Positions 1 through 9,035 of a stretch of DNA of 60,876 bases are shown here, in pieces. A program made the translations under genes and the position numbers. The stretch is from Leptolyngbyaceae cyanobacterium. Lineage in GTDB: Bacteria; Cyanobacteriota; Cyanobacteriia; Cyanobacteriales; Aerosakkonemataceae. Position 1 is the first letter of the stretch; each line of letters opens with the position of its first letter. Where the stretch lies: contig DATNQN010000103.1 in assembly GCA_036703985.1 (NCBI GenBank), forward strand, positions 1 to 60,876. The letters run 5' to 3'. The notes under the pieces were generated by a model. It was not told the origin of the DNA, made no database searches, and worked only from the letters and a program-made list of their open reading frames with translations.

Positions 1-1
1 C

Positions 2-169
2 GCCCAAGCCATGCCAGGAGTTTTAGCGGCGATTGGTACACCTGCTGCTTCTCCCAAACTCCGGGGAAAGTCTCCTGGTTGGGAACCTGGACAACAAAGG
101 TTGCCTCGCACTCGTTATCCGATAGTTAAAAAAGGCTTTTCTCCCAGTAGCAAAAAAACAAAAACTTAA
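2..169 (+). CDS. C-terminal end of a transposase-like protein (5' end outside window)
   Basis: An open frame runs in from the left edge and stops with TAA at 167-169, leaving 55 residues. The tail contains the stretch RGKSPGWEPGQ followed by RTRYPIVKKG. From memory this basic tail resembles the C-terminus of a large cyanobacterial transposase family (NF041680-like). No catalytic part is inside the window, so the family cannot be confirmed here. A strong hairpin lies 80 bp downstream at 250-285 and could be part of the element's end, but that is inference. If the assignment is right, the left edge of the window is inside an insertion sequence. Confidence 0.5.
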   Translation, partial: AQAMPGVLAAIGTPAASPKLRGKSPGWEPGQQRLPRTRYPIVKKGFSPSSKKTKT

Positions 170-249
170 TTTTATTGGTTCGTAATTCCTAATTTAATCA
201 AGTTTTTTTGACTCAGTTAGCTACTGAGCTATTTCGTTTGGGATTCTCC

Positions 250-285
250 GTTTAGACATCGCACCGCAGGTGCGATAGTCTAAAC
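250..285. repeat. Inverted repeat / hairpin downstream of the transposase-like end
   Basis: GTTTAGAC-ATCGCACC is followed after three bases by its reverse complement with a single-base bulge, giving a stem of about 16 bp. The rest of 170-409 is AT-rich with short AAGGATGAA-type and CCCTTCCC-type runs and no gene. It could be a REP-like palindrome, a terminator, or an element end. Confidence 0.6.
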
Positions 286-409
286 TCCAGGAAGGATAAA
301 GGATGAAATAAGCTATTTTCCCCGCATCAGGAGAGTTAGGGGCGTCCTTTCATCCTGCCTCTGCTAGCCTTTATTTGCCAGTCCCTTCCCTTTTCCCCTT
401 CCCTTGTCC

Positions 410-3337
410 CTAATAACTAGAAATCGGAATTTCAATGAAGAACTCAGCCCCTTGTCCGGGAGAGGAAAAACATCTTAACTGACCGCCGTGTTTTTCAGTC
501 ACGATTTGATAACTGATCGATAAGCCCAATCCAGTGCCTTTACCGACTGGTTTAGTGGTGAAAAACGGATCGAACAAGCGTTTTCTGACTTCTTCGGTCA
601 TTCCCTGCCCATTATCTCGAATTTTGATGACTATACAAGGACTAACTCTGACAGGTGGCAAAGCGGAAGTAGCAGACATTACTTTCCCATCCATATCTTC
701 TACCCGATTGACCAGTCCCCCTTCTCTCATCCCTATAGAAGTTTGAATGGTAATTATTTTCGGTTCTGGTTGATTTTCTAGGGCATCAATGGCATTACTG
801 ATAATATTCATAAATACCTGGTTGAGTTGTCCGGCGTAGCACTCAACTAAAGGCAAGTTTCCATACTCTTTAATAATTTGAATTTCCGGTTTGTTTACTC
901 CAGCTTTTAAGCGATTTTGTAAAATTAGTAAGGTGCTATCAATGCCTTCATGGATATCGACGGGTTTCTTTTCTGCTTCATCTAAGCGGGAAAAGTTTCG
1001 CAAGGAGAGAACGATTTGACGAATTCGTTCTGTACCTGCTTGCATGGAATTTAATAGTTTGGGTAGGTCATCGATTAAAAATGATAAGTCAATTTCTTCT
1101 GCTTGTTGCTGGATTTCTTTAACTGGTTGGGGATAGTGTTTTTGATAAAGGTTTAGTAATTCTAGTAAGTCTTCGATGTAGTTGGCTGCATGGGCTACGT
1201 TGCCGTAAATAAAGTTAATGGGATTATTGATTTCGTGAGCAATTCCCGCTACCATCTGACCCAAGCTAGACATTTTTTCGTTTTGTACTAGTTGAGCTTC
1301 TGTTTGTTTTAAATGTTGTAAAGCGCCTTCTAGTTGTTGTGCTTGTGTTTGAGCGGCAAAGGCGGTGGCGCGAGTTTGAGCGAATAATTCTGCTTGGTCG
1401 ATCGCAATTGCTAACTGATCTACTACGGCTTTGAGTAGTTCGACTTCGCTATCGCTCCAAGGTCGAGAACCGCTACAATGGCTGCAAACAACCGCGCCTA
1501 GTTGACCGGAATGGGTTTCTAGGGGAATCAGCAGTTGGGAAACTACACCCAAACTGCTGAGGAGTTCTTTTTCCTGTCCGTCTAAATTTTCACAGTAAGC
1601 GATGTTATCGATGCGAATGGTTTCTAAATGTTGAATTTTTTGGACTAATGAGGTGACTTTTTCGGTGGGGTAGTCTGCTAATAAACTGGGTAGGTTTTTA
1701 TTGCAGGCTTCGTGGGTAACGGTTAAGCTGGGATGTTCCACATCGGGCCAACACCAGAGAAAATGACATCGATCGATCTGCAATAAACTGCGTATTTCAT
1801 GAACGGCGGTATCTAAAATCGTGTCTAAATCTAATGAGTTACGGATTTGACTGGCTAACCGAAATAATAAACTTTCCCGACGGGATAACAACTCCGATCG
1901 CGCCCAAGTGCGATCGATGGCGACGGCGATCGCGTTGGCTACCCACTCTAACATATCGTGGGCTTCTGGACTGAAGGATTCGCAGCCCAACAGTGCTAGG
2001 GTTCCAACCAAGCGTTCTTCTACAATTAAGGGATAGACGGCAAAAGCCTTGATATTACTATGGGCGGGCAGTCCTACCCGTTGCAACCATTTTTTGATGC
2101 GATCGCGATCTTCATTTCCCAAGAGATTAGCCAGGTAAGGCTGTCTGGCGCCTACTACGAAGTCAACAATACTGCTATCCGGACGAACGAAATCGCACGC
2201 TGTCGCGATCGAATTTGTTCGATCGATCTCGTACAAACTATTCCATTTATTTTCTGCAAAGCTATCTTTCGCAAACGCTAGCGCCTGAAGTTCGAGCTTT
2301 TGGGATTCTTGGTTGACCGTCCAGATACAAGCATTGGTAACATCAAGATGCTCTACCATAATTTGAGTACAACGGTTGAGAATTTCGCCGATCGCTCCTC
2401 CGTGCCCCAAGGCAATTCCTACTTCAGCGCTGAACGCTGACAAGCGCGCGCGCTCCATCAGCATCGCCTCGGATTGCTTCCGGGCAGTCACGTCCCGAAA
2501 ATAAACTGACAATCCACCTTTATAAGGATAAGCTCGCACTTCTAACCAAATCCCCAGGGGCCGATAAAATTCTTCAAAATGAACCGTTACTCGCTTTGCA
2601 ACTGCCCTCTGACATTCTGTTTCAAAAACCGAACCCACTGCCTCGGGAAACTCATTCCATATAGACTTACCTATTAATTCTTTCTTTGTTCTCAGTAATA
2701 CTTGCTCTGCTCGCGAATTTAAATAAGTAAACCGCCAATCTCGATCCAAAGCAAAAAAAGCATCCGTGATGCTTTCAAAAATTTCTACAATGTCTGACGG
2801 GATTTCTGGCAGCATCTCCTTCATGTTGATTACTTTAGCCCTTTGGTGGCTCGTCCCCAGAACTAATTTTTGAGTAACTACTAGACGACTTAGGGTTTTC
2901 AGAACTTGCTTTTGTTCCCAAGTTAAATCTCGCGGTACGTAATCCATTACACTTAGCGTACCCAGAGTTAATCCCTCGTTCGTCACCAAAGGTATCCCTG
3001 CATAAAACCTGATTTTTGGCTCGCACAGCACGATCGGACTGCTGGCAAACCTTTCATCTGCTAAAGTATCCGGCACGATCGATAGATCCGATTCCCTCAG
3101 CGTTTGATTGTAAAAAATTTGGCACTGATATGCTTCCTGTATTCCTAAACCGATCTTTGACTTTACCTTCTGCCCTTGAGAATCGATCAAATGCAATAAA
3201 GCTATTTTAGTTTGGCAACTATAGGCTGCTAAGCGAGTTAGCTCGTCTAAATCTTCTTGGGAAACTCTATTAACCATTTGGCACTGACGTGGGTCATTAA
3301 GCTGATAAGCTGTCTGACCCGGTAATGATGCTGTCAT
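410..3337 (-). CDS. GAF-PAS-GAF-GAF sensor histidine kinase
   Basis: This 975-residue soluble sensor kinase has no membrane segment. The order of domains is a GAF (about 15-155), a PAS (about 180-290, with [20 protein letters not shown]), two more GAFs (about 295-470 and 485-655), a coiled linker, then the kinase core. The H-box reads [12 protein letters not shown] and the phospho-acceptor is His701. The ATPase part contains an N-box (NAIDAL), DNGQGM and a GTGLGLSI G2 box, so it looks catalytically complete. It lacks an attached receiver domain. The GAFs do not show the Cys-His bilin motif. The nearest receiver protein, at 4222, points the other way across an 880-bp gap, so pairing is only possible, not shown. 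Confidence 0.93.
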   Translation of the reverse strand: MTASLPGQTAYQLNDPRQCQMVNRVSQEDLDELTRLAAYSCQTKIALLHLIDSQGQKVKSKIGLGIQEAYQCQIFYNQTLRESDLSIVPDTLADERFASSPIVLCEPKIRFYAGIPLVTNEGLTLGTLSVMDYVPRDLTWEQKQVLKTLSRLVVTQKLVLGTSHQRAKVINMKEMLPEIPSDIVEIFESITDAFFALDRDWRFTYLNSRAEQVLLRTKKELIGKSIWNEFPEAVGSVFETECQRAVAKRVTVHFEEFYRPLGIWLEVRAYPYKGGLSVYFRDVTARKQSEAMLMERARLSAFSAEVGIALGHGGAIGEILNRCTQIMVEHLDVTNACIWTVNQESQKLELQALAFAKDSFAENKWNSLYEIDRTNSIATACDFVRPDSSIVDFVVGARQPYLANLLGNEDRDRIKKWLQRVGLPAHSNIKAFAVYPLIVEERLVGTLALLGCESFSPEAHDMLEWVANAIAVAIDRTWARSELLSRRESLLFRLASQIRNSLDLDTILDTAVHEIRSLLQIDRCHFLWCWPDVEHPSLTVTHEACNKNLPSLLADYPTEKVTSLVQKIQHLETIRIDNIAYCENLDGQEKELLSSLGVVSQLLIPLETHSGQLGAVVCSHCSGSRPWSDSEVELLKAVVDQLAIAIDQAELFAQTRATAFAAQTQAQQLEGALQHLKQTEAQLVQNEKMSSLGQMVAGIAHEINNPINFIYGNVAHAANYIEDLLELLNLYQKHYPQPVKEIQQQAEEIDLSFLIDDLPKLLNSMQAGTERIRQIVLSLRNFSRLDEAEKKPVDIHEGIDSTLLILQNRLKAGVNKPEIQIIKEYGNLPLVECYAGQLNQVFMNIISNAIDALENQPEPKIITIQTSIGMREGGLVNRVEDMDGKVMSATSALPPVRVSPCIVIKIRDNGQGMTEEVRKRLFDPFFTTKPVGKGTGLGLSISYQIVTEKHGGQLRCFSSPGQGAEFFIEIPISSY

Positions 3338-4221
3338 TTTATATGATGCCTTTTGTTTCGGAGAATCTGCCTCAGCAGGGAACAGAGCTTGGCTTGGTCA
3401 AATAAAAACTTAAATTTATCTAAATTTTTTACGTAAGCCATTAGCCTTATGTCGTATTTATTGATACTACTTTTTGTAGATACCGATTGATTTATTTTAT
3501 TCCCAACCCAAGACTTTTCGCCACATTACCTACAGCACCCCGGTCTGAGTTCCTAGCTTTCGCTTTGAGCGACTGATTTAGCGTCCTACAAGTAAAAATA
3601 ATTTCTACTCGATCGAACTGACTATAGATCGGACGCTTCTTGCCTAAGCAAGCGATCGCTGACGTTTGTTTTGGTATTAATTTTAACTTGTTTAACTGAA
3701 TATTACAACTATAAGTTATTTTTATTCAACGCACTTAATAAAATTTAATTAAAAAATTTTAAATAATTGCTAAGGTTAATCCGAATAGGAATAGAGATAC
3801 TGGTTGCTGATTTAGATGATAGGTTAGTACTTAACTTCTGCCAATCAAAAATTGCACTATATTAACTTCTCAACCATTCCCCTCTCTAATGAGTGAAAAT
3901 ATATTAAGGGACAGTAAGTAAGGTCAAAAACAGGGAACTCTGAAAATGTGGAGTTAACAGAAAAAAAATTGCTATAACATTCAGGTAGATTTGTATTATA
4001 GCCATCCTATTTGAGTAATGAACCCCACCCTAGCCCTCCCCTTGGTAAGGGGAGGGTTGGGAGGGGTCTAGTTGTTCGCAATTCATTTAGGATTGCTATA
4101 GTCGTTAAGTAATGTCAGCCCGAAGAATTTTTACTCAGTCTGACATTGAATACTTGCTAAATACAGAATCACCCGCCCTTTAGCAAACCAGTTAAAGTTG
4201 CCCTAGTCAGATCGCTAAAAA
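3338..4221. other. Long intergenic region between kinase and response regulator
   Basis: No credible reading frame is seen in these 884 bases. The region is AT-rich and contains one 104-bp MITE-like element (3997-4100). It must also hold the divergent promoters of the kinase (minus) and the receiver protein (plus), which I cannot pinpoint. Confidence 0.6.
3997..4100. repeat. MITE-like element A, intact copy
   Basis: The 104-bp element starts TATAGCCATCCT and ends AGGATTGCTATA, which are imperfect terminal inverted repeats extending about 25 bp inward (11 of the outer 12 positions match). The core is a GC-rich palindrome CCCTCCCCTT-GGTA-AGGGGAGGG followed by GTTGGGAGGGG. A second copy, with its core loop inverted and interrupted by another element, is at 6874-7155. 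No coding potential is seen. Confidence 0.85.
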
Positions 4222-4665
4222 ATGGGAGCAGAAAATATGCCTTCAAGTGGAAGTAATATCACGACTATTCTGGCAGTAGATGACAGCGTAGTTACGCAAG
4301 AAATGGTCAAACGTGCTTTGTCAGGAGAGTATCGGGTGCTAGTAGCAGGTAATGCAGTAGATGCCTTAGCAGTTATTTACCACGAAAAAATTGCCGTGCT
4401 GTTACTAGATGTTTCCATGCCCGGTATCGATGGCTTAGAATTTTGTCGCACCGTGCGGAATTTACCTCAATTTAGAGAATTGCCGATCGTCATGCTGACG
4501 GCAAGAGATAAACTATTTGATAAAGTGCAAGGACGTTTGGCAGGTGCTACGGAATATTTAACTAAACCATTTGATGCCAATCAACTGCGGCAGGTAGTTG
4601 GTAAATTTGTCAGCGCAAATTTACCAACGGAAATGCCAGGAGAATCTAATATAGTTTCTGGTTAA
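4222..4665 (+). CDS. Single-domain response regulator (CheY-like)
   Basis: The 147-residue product is one receiver domain with short tails. Acidic pocket residues Asp20-Asp21, phospho-acceptor Asp63 (LLLDVSMPGIDG), Thr93 (VMLTARD) and Lys115 (TKPF) are all present, so it should accept phosphate. There is no output domain, so it probably works by protein contact or in a phosphorelay. Two in-frame starts compete: 4222 and 4237. The second has a GGAG at 4225-4228 with an 8-base spacer, so the real protein may begin MPSSGSN and be 142 residues. The nearby histidine kinase is a possible but unproven partner. Confidence 0.92.
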   Translation: MGAENMPSSGSNITTILAVDDSVVTQEMVKRALSGEYRVLVAGNAVDALAVIYHEKIAVLLLDVSMPGIDGLEFCRTVRNLPQFRELPIVMLTARDKLFDKVQGRLAGATEYLTKPFDANQLRQVVGKFVSANLPTEMPGESNIVSG

Positions 4666-4798
4666 ATAAATTTTTTTCAACATCATCGCAAGCAGGGGAA
4701 AATTCAGTTTAATATCCACTGCTAACCATTCGTTTTATGCTAATTTAGTAAAGGAATTTAAACTCAAAAATTCCATCTAGATTTTAATTTTTCTTTCT

Positions 4799-5422
4799 TT
4801 AATTCTGACTTAGGTATTCCCGAATGGCACGTAAGCCAGAAGTACTGGGCAAAGAGTTAGGATGAACTTGTTTAACCCAATTGGCAGCTTCCCAGAGTTC
4901 CATATTTTCGTAACGACACAGATAAGCAATACAAACAGTAGGCGATCGCTCGATTCCGGCCAGACAATGAACGTATACTGGCTGATTCTTGATTAAATTT
5001 TCTCGCACGATCGCCACTGCTTCCCCTAGTTCTTGCGCTTTCATCACGGTATCGTAAAATCGATCGGGTAAAACTACCCGGAAACATTGAAAAGTGTTGG
5101 TGATATCTTCAGGTAAAATACCTTCTGTTTCCGCGCACAAAGAAAGTACCGTTTTAATATTCCCTTTTGCCAATATCTCGCCTTCGCCTGGTTTGGGTAA
5201 TCTTCCCACGCCTAGCTTATCGGGAAGTACCCAGTCGATGGAAAGAGTACTTTTAGAAGGAGTTTGATTGGATTCTATTCCTAGTAGTCGTTTGACTTGG
5301 TTGAACATTTTTGGTTTCGCAATTATGGCTAAGGACTGGGGGCTAGGGAAAGAAGGGGCGACAGTTAAGGATTTGGTGGAATGAAGAATGTCCTCATCGT
5401 CTTGGCGGTTGCGATCGGACAA
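4799..5422 (-). CDS. Dual-specificity-type protein phosphatase
   Basis: The C-terminal half carries the cysteine phosphatase signature HCLAGIERS (Cys153 and Arg159 in the longest reading), inside YVHCLAGIERSPTVCIAYL, typical of dual-specificity phosphatases. A general-acid Asp is likely in VVLPDRFYD. The first 38 residues look like untranslated sequence: the Met at 5308 (MFNQVKRLLGIES) gives a 169-residue protein of more typical size and is my preferred start, although neither start has a clear ribosome site. The substrate is unknown. Several Ser/Thr kinases occur in this window, which makes phosphoprotein turnover plausible. Confidence 0.85.
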   Translation of the reverse strand: MSDRNRQDDEDILHSTKSLTVAPSFPSPQSLAIIAKPKMFNQVKRLLGIESNQTPSKSTLSIDWVLPDKLGVGRLPKPGEGEILAKGNIKTVLSLCAETEGILPEDITNTFQCFRVVLPDRFYDTVMKAQELGEAVAIVRENLIKNQPVYVHCLAGIERSPTVCIAYLCRYENMELWEAANWVKQVHPNSLPSTSGLRAIREYLSQN

Positions 5423-5594
5423 AGCTGAAAATACCTTGCTGAGTATAGCTTATAGCATACCGATCGGATTTTTTTGGCTTTTTAAAGTGCGATCGCCAAC
5501 CTGTAAACTTTCGCAAAATCTTGGCACAATAGTAGATGGCTTTCCCTCAGTCAAAACTCCCAGACTTACCAGATTTATCTGTGGGGTCAATACT

Positions 5595-5620
5595 TCAATC
5601 TCAAATCTCAAATCTCAAAT
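5595..5620. repeat. Heptamer tandem repeat (AATCTCA) just upstream of a start codon
   Basis: Three to four units of AATCTCA end three bases before the ATG at 5624, where a ribosome-binding site would normally lie. Confidence 0.7.
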
Positions 5621-5623
5621 CGA

Positions 5624-6001
5624 ATGACTCAAGTAAATCCCGCAGAAATTGCCGAATTTCGCAATCAACTAGCTGATTATCCCAAAGCTTTAGAAGCTTT
5701 GCAAACCATCGAGGACTGCGAGGGAGACTTGGAAGATGCAGCGATGACCCTGGCAATTCGCGCCGGACTACAGCCAGAAATCGCCAATGCCGATTGGTTG
5801 GGCGTGTTAGCCCGCAAATGTCGCGCCGTAATTTGCCGCCGGGAATTCCGAGATGATTTGCTAAGAGGAAAATACTCAGAAGTAGTTGCGTATTTGGCTG
5901 CTACCAGTATATGCCCTGCTTTATTGGCAACTCCCGTAATTATGTATGTCGTGCGGCAAGGCGTAACGGATTTTTGCCAGCCCCTCGACCCTTTATTGTA
6001 A
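5624..6001 (+). CDS. Conserved cyanobacterial hypothetical protein
   Basis: This is a 125-residue acidic-to-neutral protein of unknown function. The N-terminal 50 residues form a helical segment rich in charged residues (YPKALEALQTIEDCEGDLEDAA). The C-terminal third is hydrophobic (ICPALLATPVIMYVVRQGV), so it may contact a membrane or another protein. Four cysteines are spread through the sequence. The codon use and compact size look like a real gene, and the layout feels like a protein conserved in cyanobacteria, but I cannot name a domain. A heptamer tandem repeat replaces the expected ribosome site. Confidence 0.75.
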   Translation: MTQVNPAEIAEFRNQLADYPKALEALQTIEDCEGDLEDAAMTLAIRAGLQPEIANADWLGVLARKCRAVICRREFRDDLLRGKYSEVVAYLAATSICPALLATPVIMYVVRQGVTDFCQPLDPLL

Positions 6002-6138
6002 TTAGCATTTAAATTGCTAGTTAAAACAGCAGAAGGATGCAGATAGCGGGAGAATAGAAAAGGGATTATAAAAATTTTCAGCAACCTATGAAAATGTGCA
6101 ATTAGGATACACATTAGCTTATTATAATCAAAACAATT

Positions 6139-6570
6139 CTATTTTACTAAATCTAAAAACCCTTCCGGCACTAGCTTTAATTCCCCCGATTGGAAGCGCT
6201 CCAGTTCTATCCAAACAGCCGTTTCTTGACGGTTTTTTTCGTAAAAAACAACCTGTTCTAATTGATAAAATTTGGGGTCTAAGAAATCAGCTTGGTAAAT
6301 TTGCAAAATTTCATGTCCCGCCTTGCCATTGCAGGTAAAAATACTTTCCAAGCAACCTAGATACTTTATATTAGTTAATTCGGCCTGAAGTTCTTCTTGG
6401 AATTCTCGCTGCAAAGCTTGGTAGCTAGATTCCCCAAACTTCACTCCGCCCCCCAAAGCCCGATAAAAACTTTCTTGCTTATGGGAATCATAGCCTTGGG
6501 AAACAAATATCCGATTTTTATTTAAAATCATTCCCAAGGCAAGTACCCTTATTTTGGATTTTTTGTGCAT
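6139..6570 (-). CDS. Nudix hydrolase
   Basis: The 143-residue protein carries a Nudix box, GGGVKFGESS-YQALQREFQEELQAEL, with the metal-binding REFQEE glutamates present and Gln in place of the usual final Gly. Nudix enzymes hydrolyse nucleoside diphosphates linked to another group, using magnesium. The substrate cannot be read from sequence. It converges with the conserved gene ending at 6001, leaving 137 bp between them. Confidence 0.9.
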   Translation of the reverse strand: MHKKSKIRVLALGMILNKNRIFVSQGYDSHKQESFYRALGGGVKFGESSYQALQREFQEELQAELTNIKYLGCLESIFTCNGKAGHEILQIYQADFLDPKFYQLEQVVFYEKNRQETAVWIELERFQSGELKLVPEGFLDLVK

Positions 6571-6821
6571 ATATAATTAATCTAACTTTAGGCTAACCGC
6601 GCTGATAGCATAGTTACTTTAAATTCCAGTATACTAAAAACAGAGCAATTTTGAAATCATCAACATTATTGTGATATATTTAAGTTTGAATAGTCGATTA
6701 CTTTGAACTAACAAAATTATTTAATTAATAAATTTTATTTTGATTAACGAGCTATGCAATATCATACATTAGACCTCTCAAAAAATTAAAGGTGCGTCGC
6801 CTATAAACCTTGTAGACTAAC

Positions 6822-6873
6822 ATCTTGCACCATTATCAACAAGACCTGAGAAACCGGGTTTCTTCACGAAAAA
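6822..6873. repeat. Partial copy of the repeat found complete at 59759-59881
   Basis: ATCTTGCACCATTATCAACA followed by an AAACCGGGTTTCTT segment matches the left half of the element at 59759-59881 with a few differences. The match stops exactly where MITE-like element A begins at 6874. The right half is not found after 7155. Confidence 0.65.
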
Positions 6874-7155
6874 TATAGCCATCCTATTTGAGTAATGAAC
6901 CCCACCCTACCCGCATTTCTCACAAAATAGTTGTTAGAGGTGGAACCCCTTATTTCGCTAAAGCTAGACAGAATAAGGTTTTGAACAGTGTGTTGTTTTT
7001 TCTAGTCTCGGTTCAACAGGTTCAAATGCTTACTATACAAGGCTTTTAGAGACTGCGATCGCTTTCTTTGTGAGAAATGCGGGCCTAGCCCTCCCCTTAC
7101 CAAGGGGAGGGTTGGGAGGGGTCTAGTTGTTCGCAATTCATTTAGGATTGCTATA
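6874..7155. repeat. MITE-like element A, second copy, interrupted
   Basis: The ends match the copy at 3997-4100. Removing the inserted 174 bp (6910-7083) plus one 4-bp repeat restores a 104-bp element, the same length as the intact copy. The palindrome loop reads TACC here and GGTA in the other copy, so the loop has the opposite orientation. Confidence 0.85.
6910..7083. mobile_element. MITE-like element B inserted into element A
   Basis: A 174-bp segment has perfect 17-bp terminal inverted repeats (CCCGCATTTCTCACAAA at 6910-6926, its reverse complement at 7067-7083). It is flanked by the 4-bp direct repeat CCTA (6906-6909 and 7084-7087), and the uninterrupted copy of the host repeat has a single CCTA at that point. 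It has no coding potential, so it is probably a non-autonomous derivative of an insertion sequence. The parent transposase is not in the window as far as I can tell. Confidence 0.88.
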
Positions 7156-7362
7156 TAAACTTTCCATGTTAATGTTGCTCGTTTCTGTGCAATCTACTGT
7201 GTGCTATCAAAGTAAAATACCTCACTAGCCATACGTCTAGAGAAAGACGTTTTGCTTATAACTATCTTCTTAAGATCGTAAAAATTGAAAGTTTACGCAA
7301 ATTCAAAAGTAGCAAGAAAAAGACTTGCCGAACTGTAGAGCGATCGCAATTAAAGGATAGTT

Positions 7363-8166
7363 ATGAACAACTCATTGACCCGCCCTCTAGCTGTTGTGAC
7401 AGGTGCCTCGAACGGCATCGGCTACGAACTTGCCAAACAGTTTGCCCAAAACGGTTTCGACCTGCTAATTACAGCTACCGGATCTACTATTAATGAAGCA
7501 GCGCAAGCTTTTGAGAGACTGGGTGCTAAAGTTGAGACAGTAGAAGCAGATTTAGCCAATTATGATGGAGTCGAAACGCTCTACAAACAGATTAAAGCTA
7601 CAGGCAGATCGGTAGATGCGATCGCGATTAATGCAGGTGTTGGCGTTGGGGGTGACTTTGCCCGCGAAACAGACCTCCAAGACGAGTTAAATCTAATTAA
7701 CCTAAACGTTGTATCCTCCGTGCATCTTGCCAAACGGGTAGTCAAAGATATGGTTGAACGGCGTCAAGGTCGCATTCTCTTCACCTCATCCATTGCTGCC
7801 CTTATGCCTGGGCCATTCGAGGCAGTCTACGCAGCCTCCAAATCTTTTATACACTCCTTTTCCGAGGGACTACGTAACGAGTTAAAAGATACAGGTGTAA
7901 CCGTTACTTCACTGATGCCCGGGCCAACCGATACCAACTTTTTCCACCGTGCGGGGATGGATGACACCAAGGCAGGTGCAGGCGAAAAGGATGACCCGGC
8001 ATTAGTGGCTAAACAGGGTTTTGAGGCATTGATGGCAGGTAAAGATGCCGTAATTGCAGGTTCCATCAAAACCAAGGTTCAGGGCAATGTCAGCAAGGTG
8101 TTACCGGATATCGTCAACGCCGAACAGCACCGCCAGCTAACCGAACCGGGTTCTGGTCGCAAGTAA
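7363..8166 (+). CDS. SDR family NAD(P)-dependent oxidoreductase
   Basis: The 267-residue product is a classical short-chain dehydrogenase. It shows the cofactor motif TGASNGIG (residues 14-21), NAG (INAGVGVGG), the catalytic Ser in LFTSSIAAL, and Tyr156 with Lys160 in YAASK. The C-terminal 30 residues are extended beyond the usual core. The substrate cannot be deduced. A metallo-beta-lactamase-fold pseudogene follows after 21 bp on the same strand and was probably co-transcribed with it. Confidence 0.93.
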   Translation: MNNSLTRPLAVVTGASNGIGYELAKQFAQNGFDLLITATGSTINEAAQAFERLGAKVETVEADLANYDGVETLYKQIKATGRSVDAIAINAGVGVGGDFARETDLQDELNLINLNVVSSVHLAKRVVKDMVERRQGRILFTSSIAALMPGPFEAVYAASKSFIHSFSEGLRNELKDTGVTVTSLMPGPTDTNFFHRAGMDDTKAGAGEKDDPALVAKQGFEALMAGKDAVIAGSIKTKVQGNVSKVLPDIVNAEQHRQLTEPGSGRK

Positions 8167-8187
8167 TTTTGGTGTAATCGAGGATTT

Positions 8188-8518
8188 ATGCGAATTCATC
8201 ATCTCAATTGCGGCTGTATGTGTCCGATTGGCGGTGCGCTGTTTGATGGTTTCAGTCGCGGTTTAAAAGCTCACTTAGTTTGTCAACTTTTATCGGCAGG
8301 AAATGGACTCGGAACCTCGCTGTACGCCCGGTATGCGTGCTTATCAATGGATGATGGAGGTAGACCGCAAGGCTCGGTTGTTCAATCAAGGGCGGCTACG
8401 AGCTTTATCGTGCGATCGTACTAAGGGGGTGCGTGTTTTTTGCAGTCACGACGCGGTTGAGTTGAAGATGTTTGCCGATCGAGAAGCTAAAAGAAAATTA
8501 AACACCAGCCACAAATGA
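8188..8518 (+). pseudogene. Metallo-beta-lactamase-fold hydrolase, internal deletion and frameshift
   Basis: The 5' part (MRIHHLNCGCMCPIGGALFD, then GLKAHLVC) matches the start of a family of MBL-fold hydrolases. From about 8285 the homology jumps, in the next frame, to the end of the same family: FYRQEM, CTPGMRAYQWMMEVDRKARL, VRVFCSHDAVEL, ending at TGA 8516-8518. Family members are near 270-280 residues, so roughly 170-180 codons are gone, including the HxHxDH zinc site. A good ribosome site (GAGG) precedes the ATG. It should give no active enzyme. The tail is still well conserved, which suggests a fairly recent deletion. Confidence 0.85.
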
Positions 8519-8537
8519 GAGTCCTTTATTTCCTAAT

Positions 8538-8568
8538 TGTAGAGACGTTTCCTAAAACGTCTCTACAA
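8538..8568. repeat. Palindromic repeat, possible bidirectional terminator
   Basis: GTAGAGACGTTT-CCTA-AAACGTCTCTAC is a perfect 12-bp stem with a 4-base loop (the flanking TT/AA extend it), sitting between convergent genes. It resembles a widespread cyanobacterial palindromic repeat and may double as a terminator. Confidence 0.75.
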
Positions 8569-8575
8569 CAATAAT

Positions 8576-9022
8576 TTAATTATCGTAAATGGAAGCTTCT
8601 CGTCTTTCTTTAATCGGCCAATCCTCATTTTCACCACCGATAAAGATGCGTTCGATCGTGACGTATTCTTTGCTTAACTGTTTGAGAGAATTAATCAGAA
8701 TATCGATCGCGATCGCATCAGCGGTTCCCAGATCGAACCAGCAACGCGCCCATTTGCCCAGATATTCAAACTCCCCCATATTGTGCATCAGCGCCATCAA
8801 ACTATTGTCAGCTACATCTTGGTCGTAATCCATATAGCTGAGTTCCAAACCAGTATCCTGCACTTGCAGATTTTCCGCATTAAACCCCCCCAATTTCCCT
8901 AAGAAAAACCAAGAATCAAAAACTTCCTCCAAATATTGTTTTTCTGCATGAGAAGGAACCGTGGTAAATTCGATCCAAATCCACAAATCGAACTGATTAT
9001 ATTCGCGAAACTGTATCTGCAT
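8576..9022 (-). CDS. DUF3531 family protein
   Basis: The 148-residue protein matches the DUF3531 family known from cyanobacteria and plastid-bearing organisms. It has the family's conserved blocks FDLWIWIEF, VFDSWFFLGKLGGFNAENLQ, LMHNMGEFEY and ARCWFDLGTADAIAIDILIN, and the closing GGENEDWP. It is of full length. The function is not established. It lies 13 bp downstream of the TPR gene that starts at 10058 and is probably its operon partner. Confidence 0.88.
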   Translation of the reverse strand: MQIQFREYNQFDLWIWIEFTTVPSHAEKQYLEEVFDSWFFLGKLGGFNAENLQVQDTGLELSYMDYDQDVADNSLMALMHNMGEFEYLGKWARCWFDLGTADAIAIDILINSLKQLSKEYVTIERIFIGGENEDWPIKERREASIYDN

Positions 9023-9035
9023 TCCAAACGACCGA

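Larger units (their letters stand above)
6571..7362. other. Intergenic region with nested repeat elements
   Basis: There is no gene in these 792 bases. Positions 6822-7155 hold three repeat elements packed together, listed separately. The remainder is AT-rich sequence upstream of the SDR gene at 7363. Confidence 0.7.

Noticed and set aside
410-3337. Cyanobacteriochrome GAFs in the large histidine kinase
   Set aside because: None of its three GAF domains has the Cys-His or DXCF motif at the expected place.
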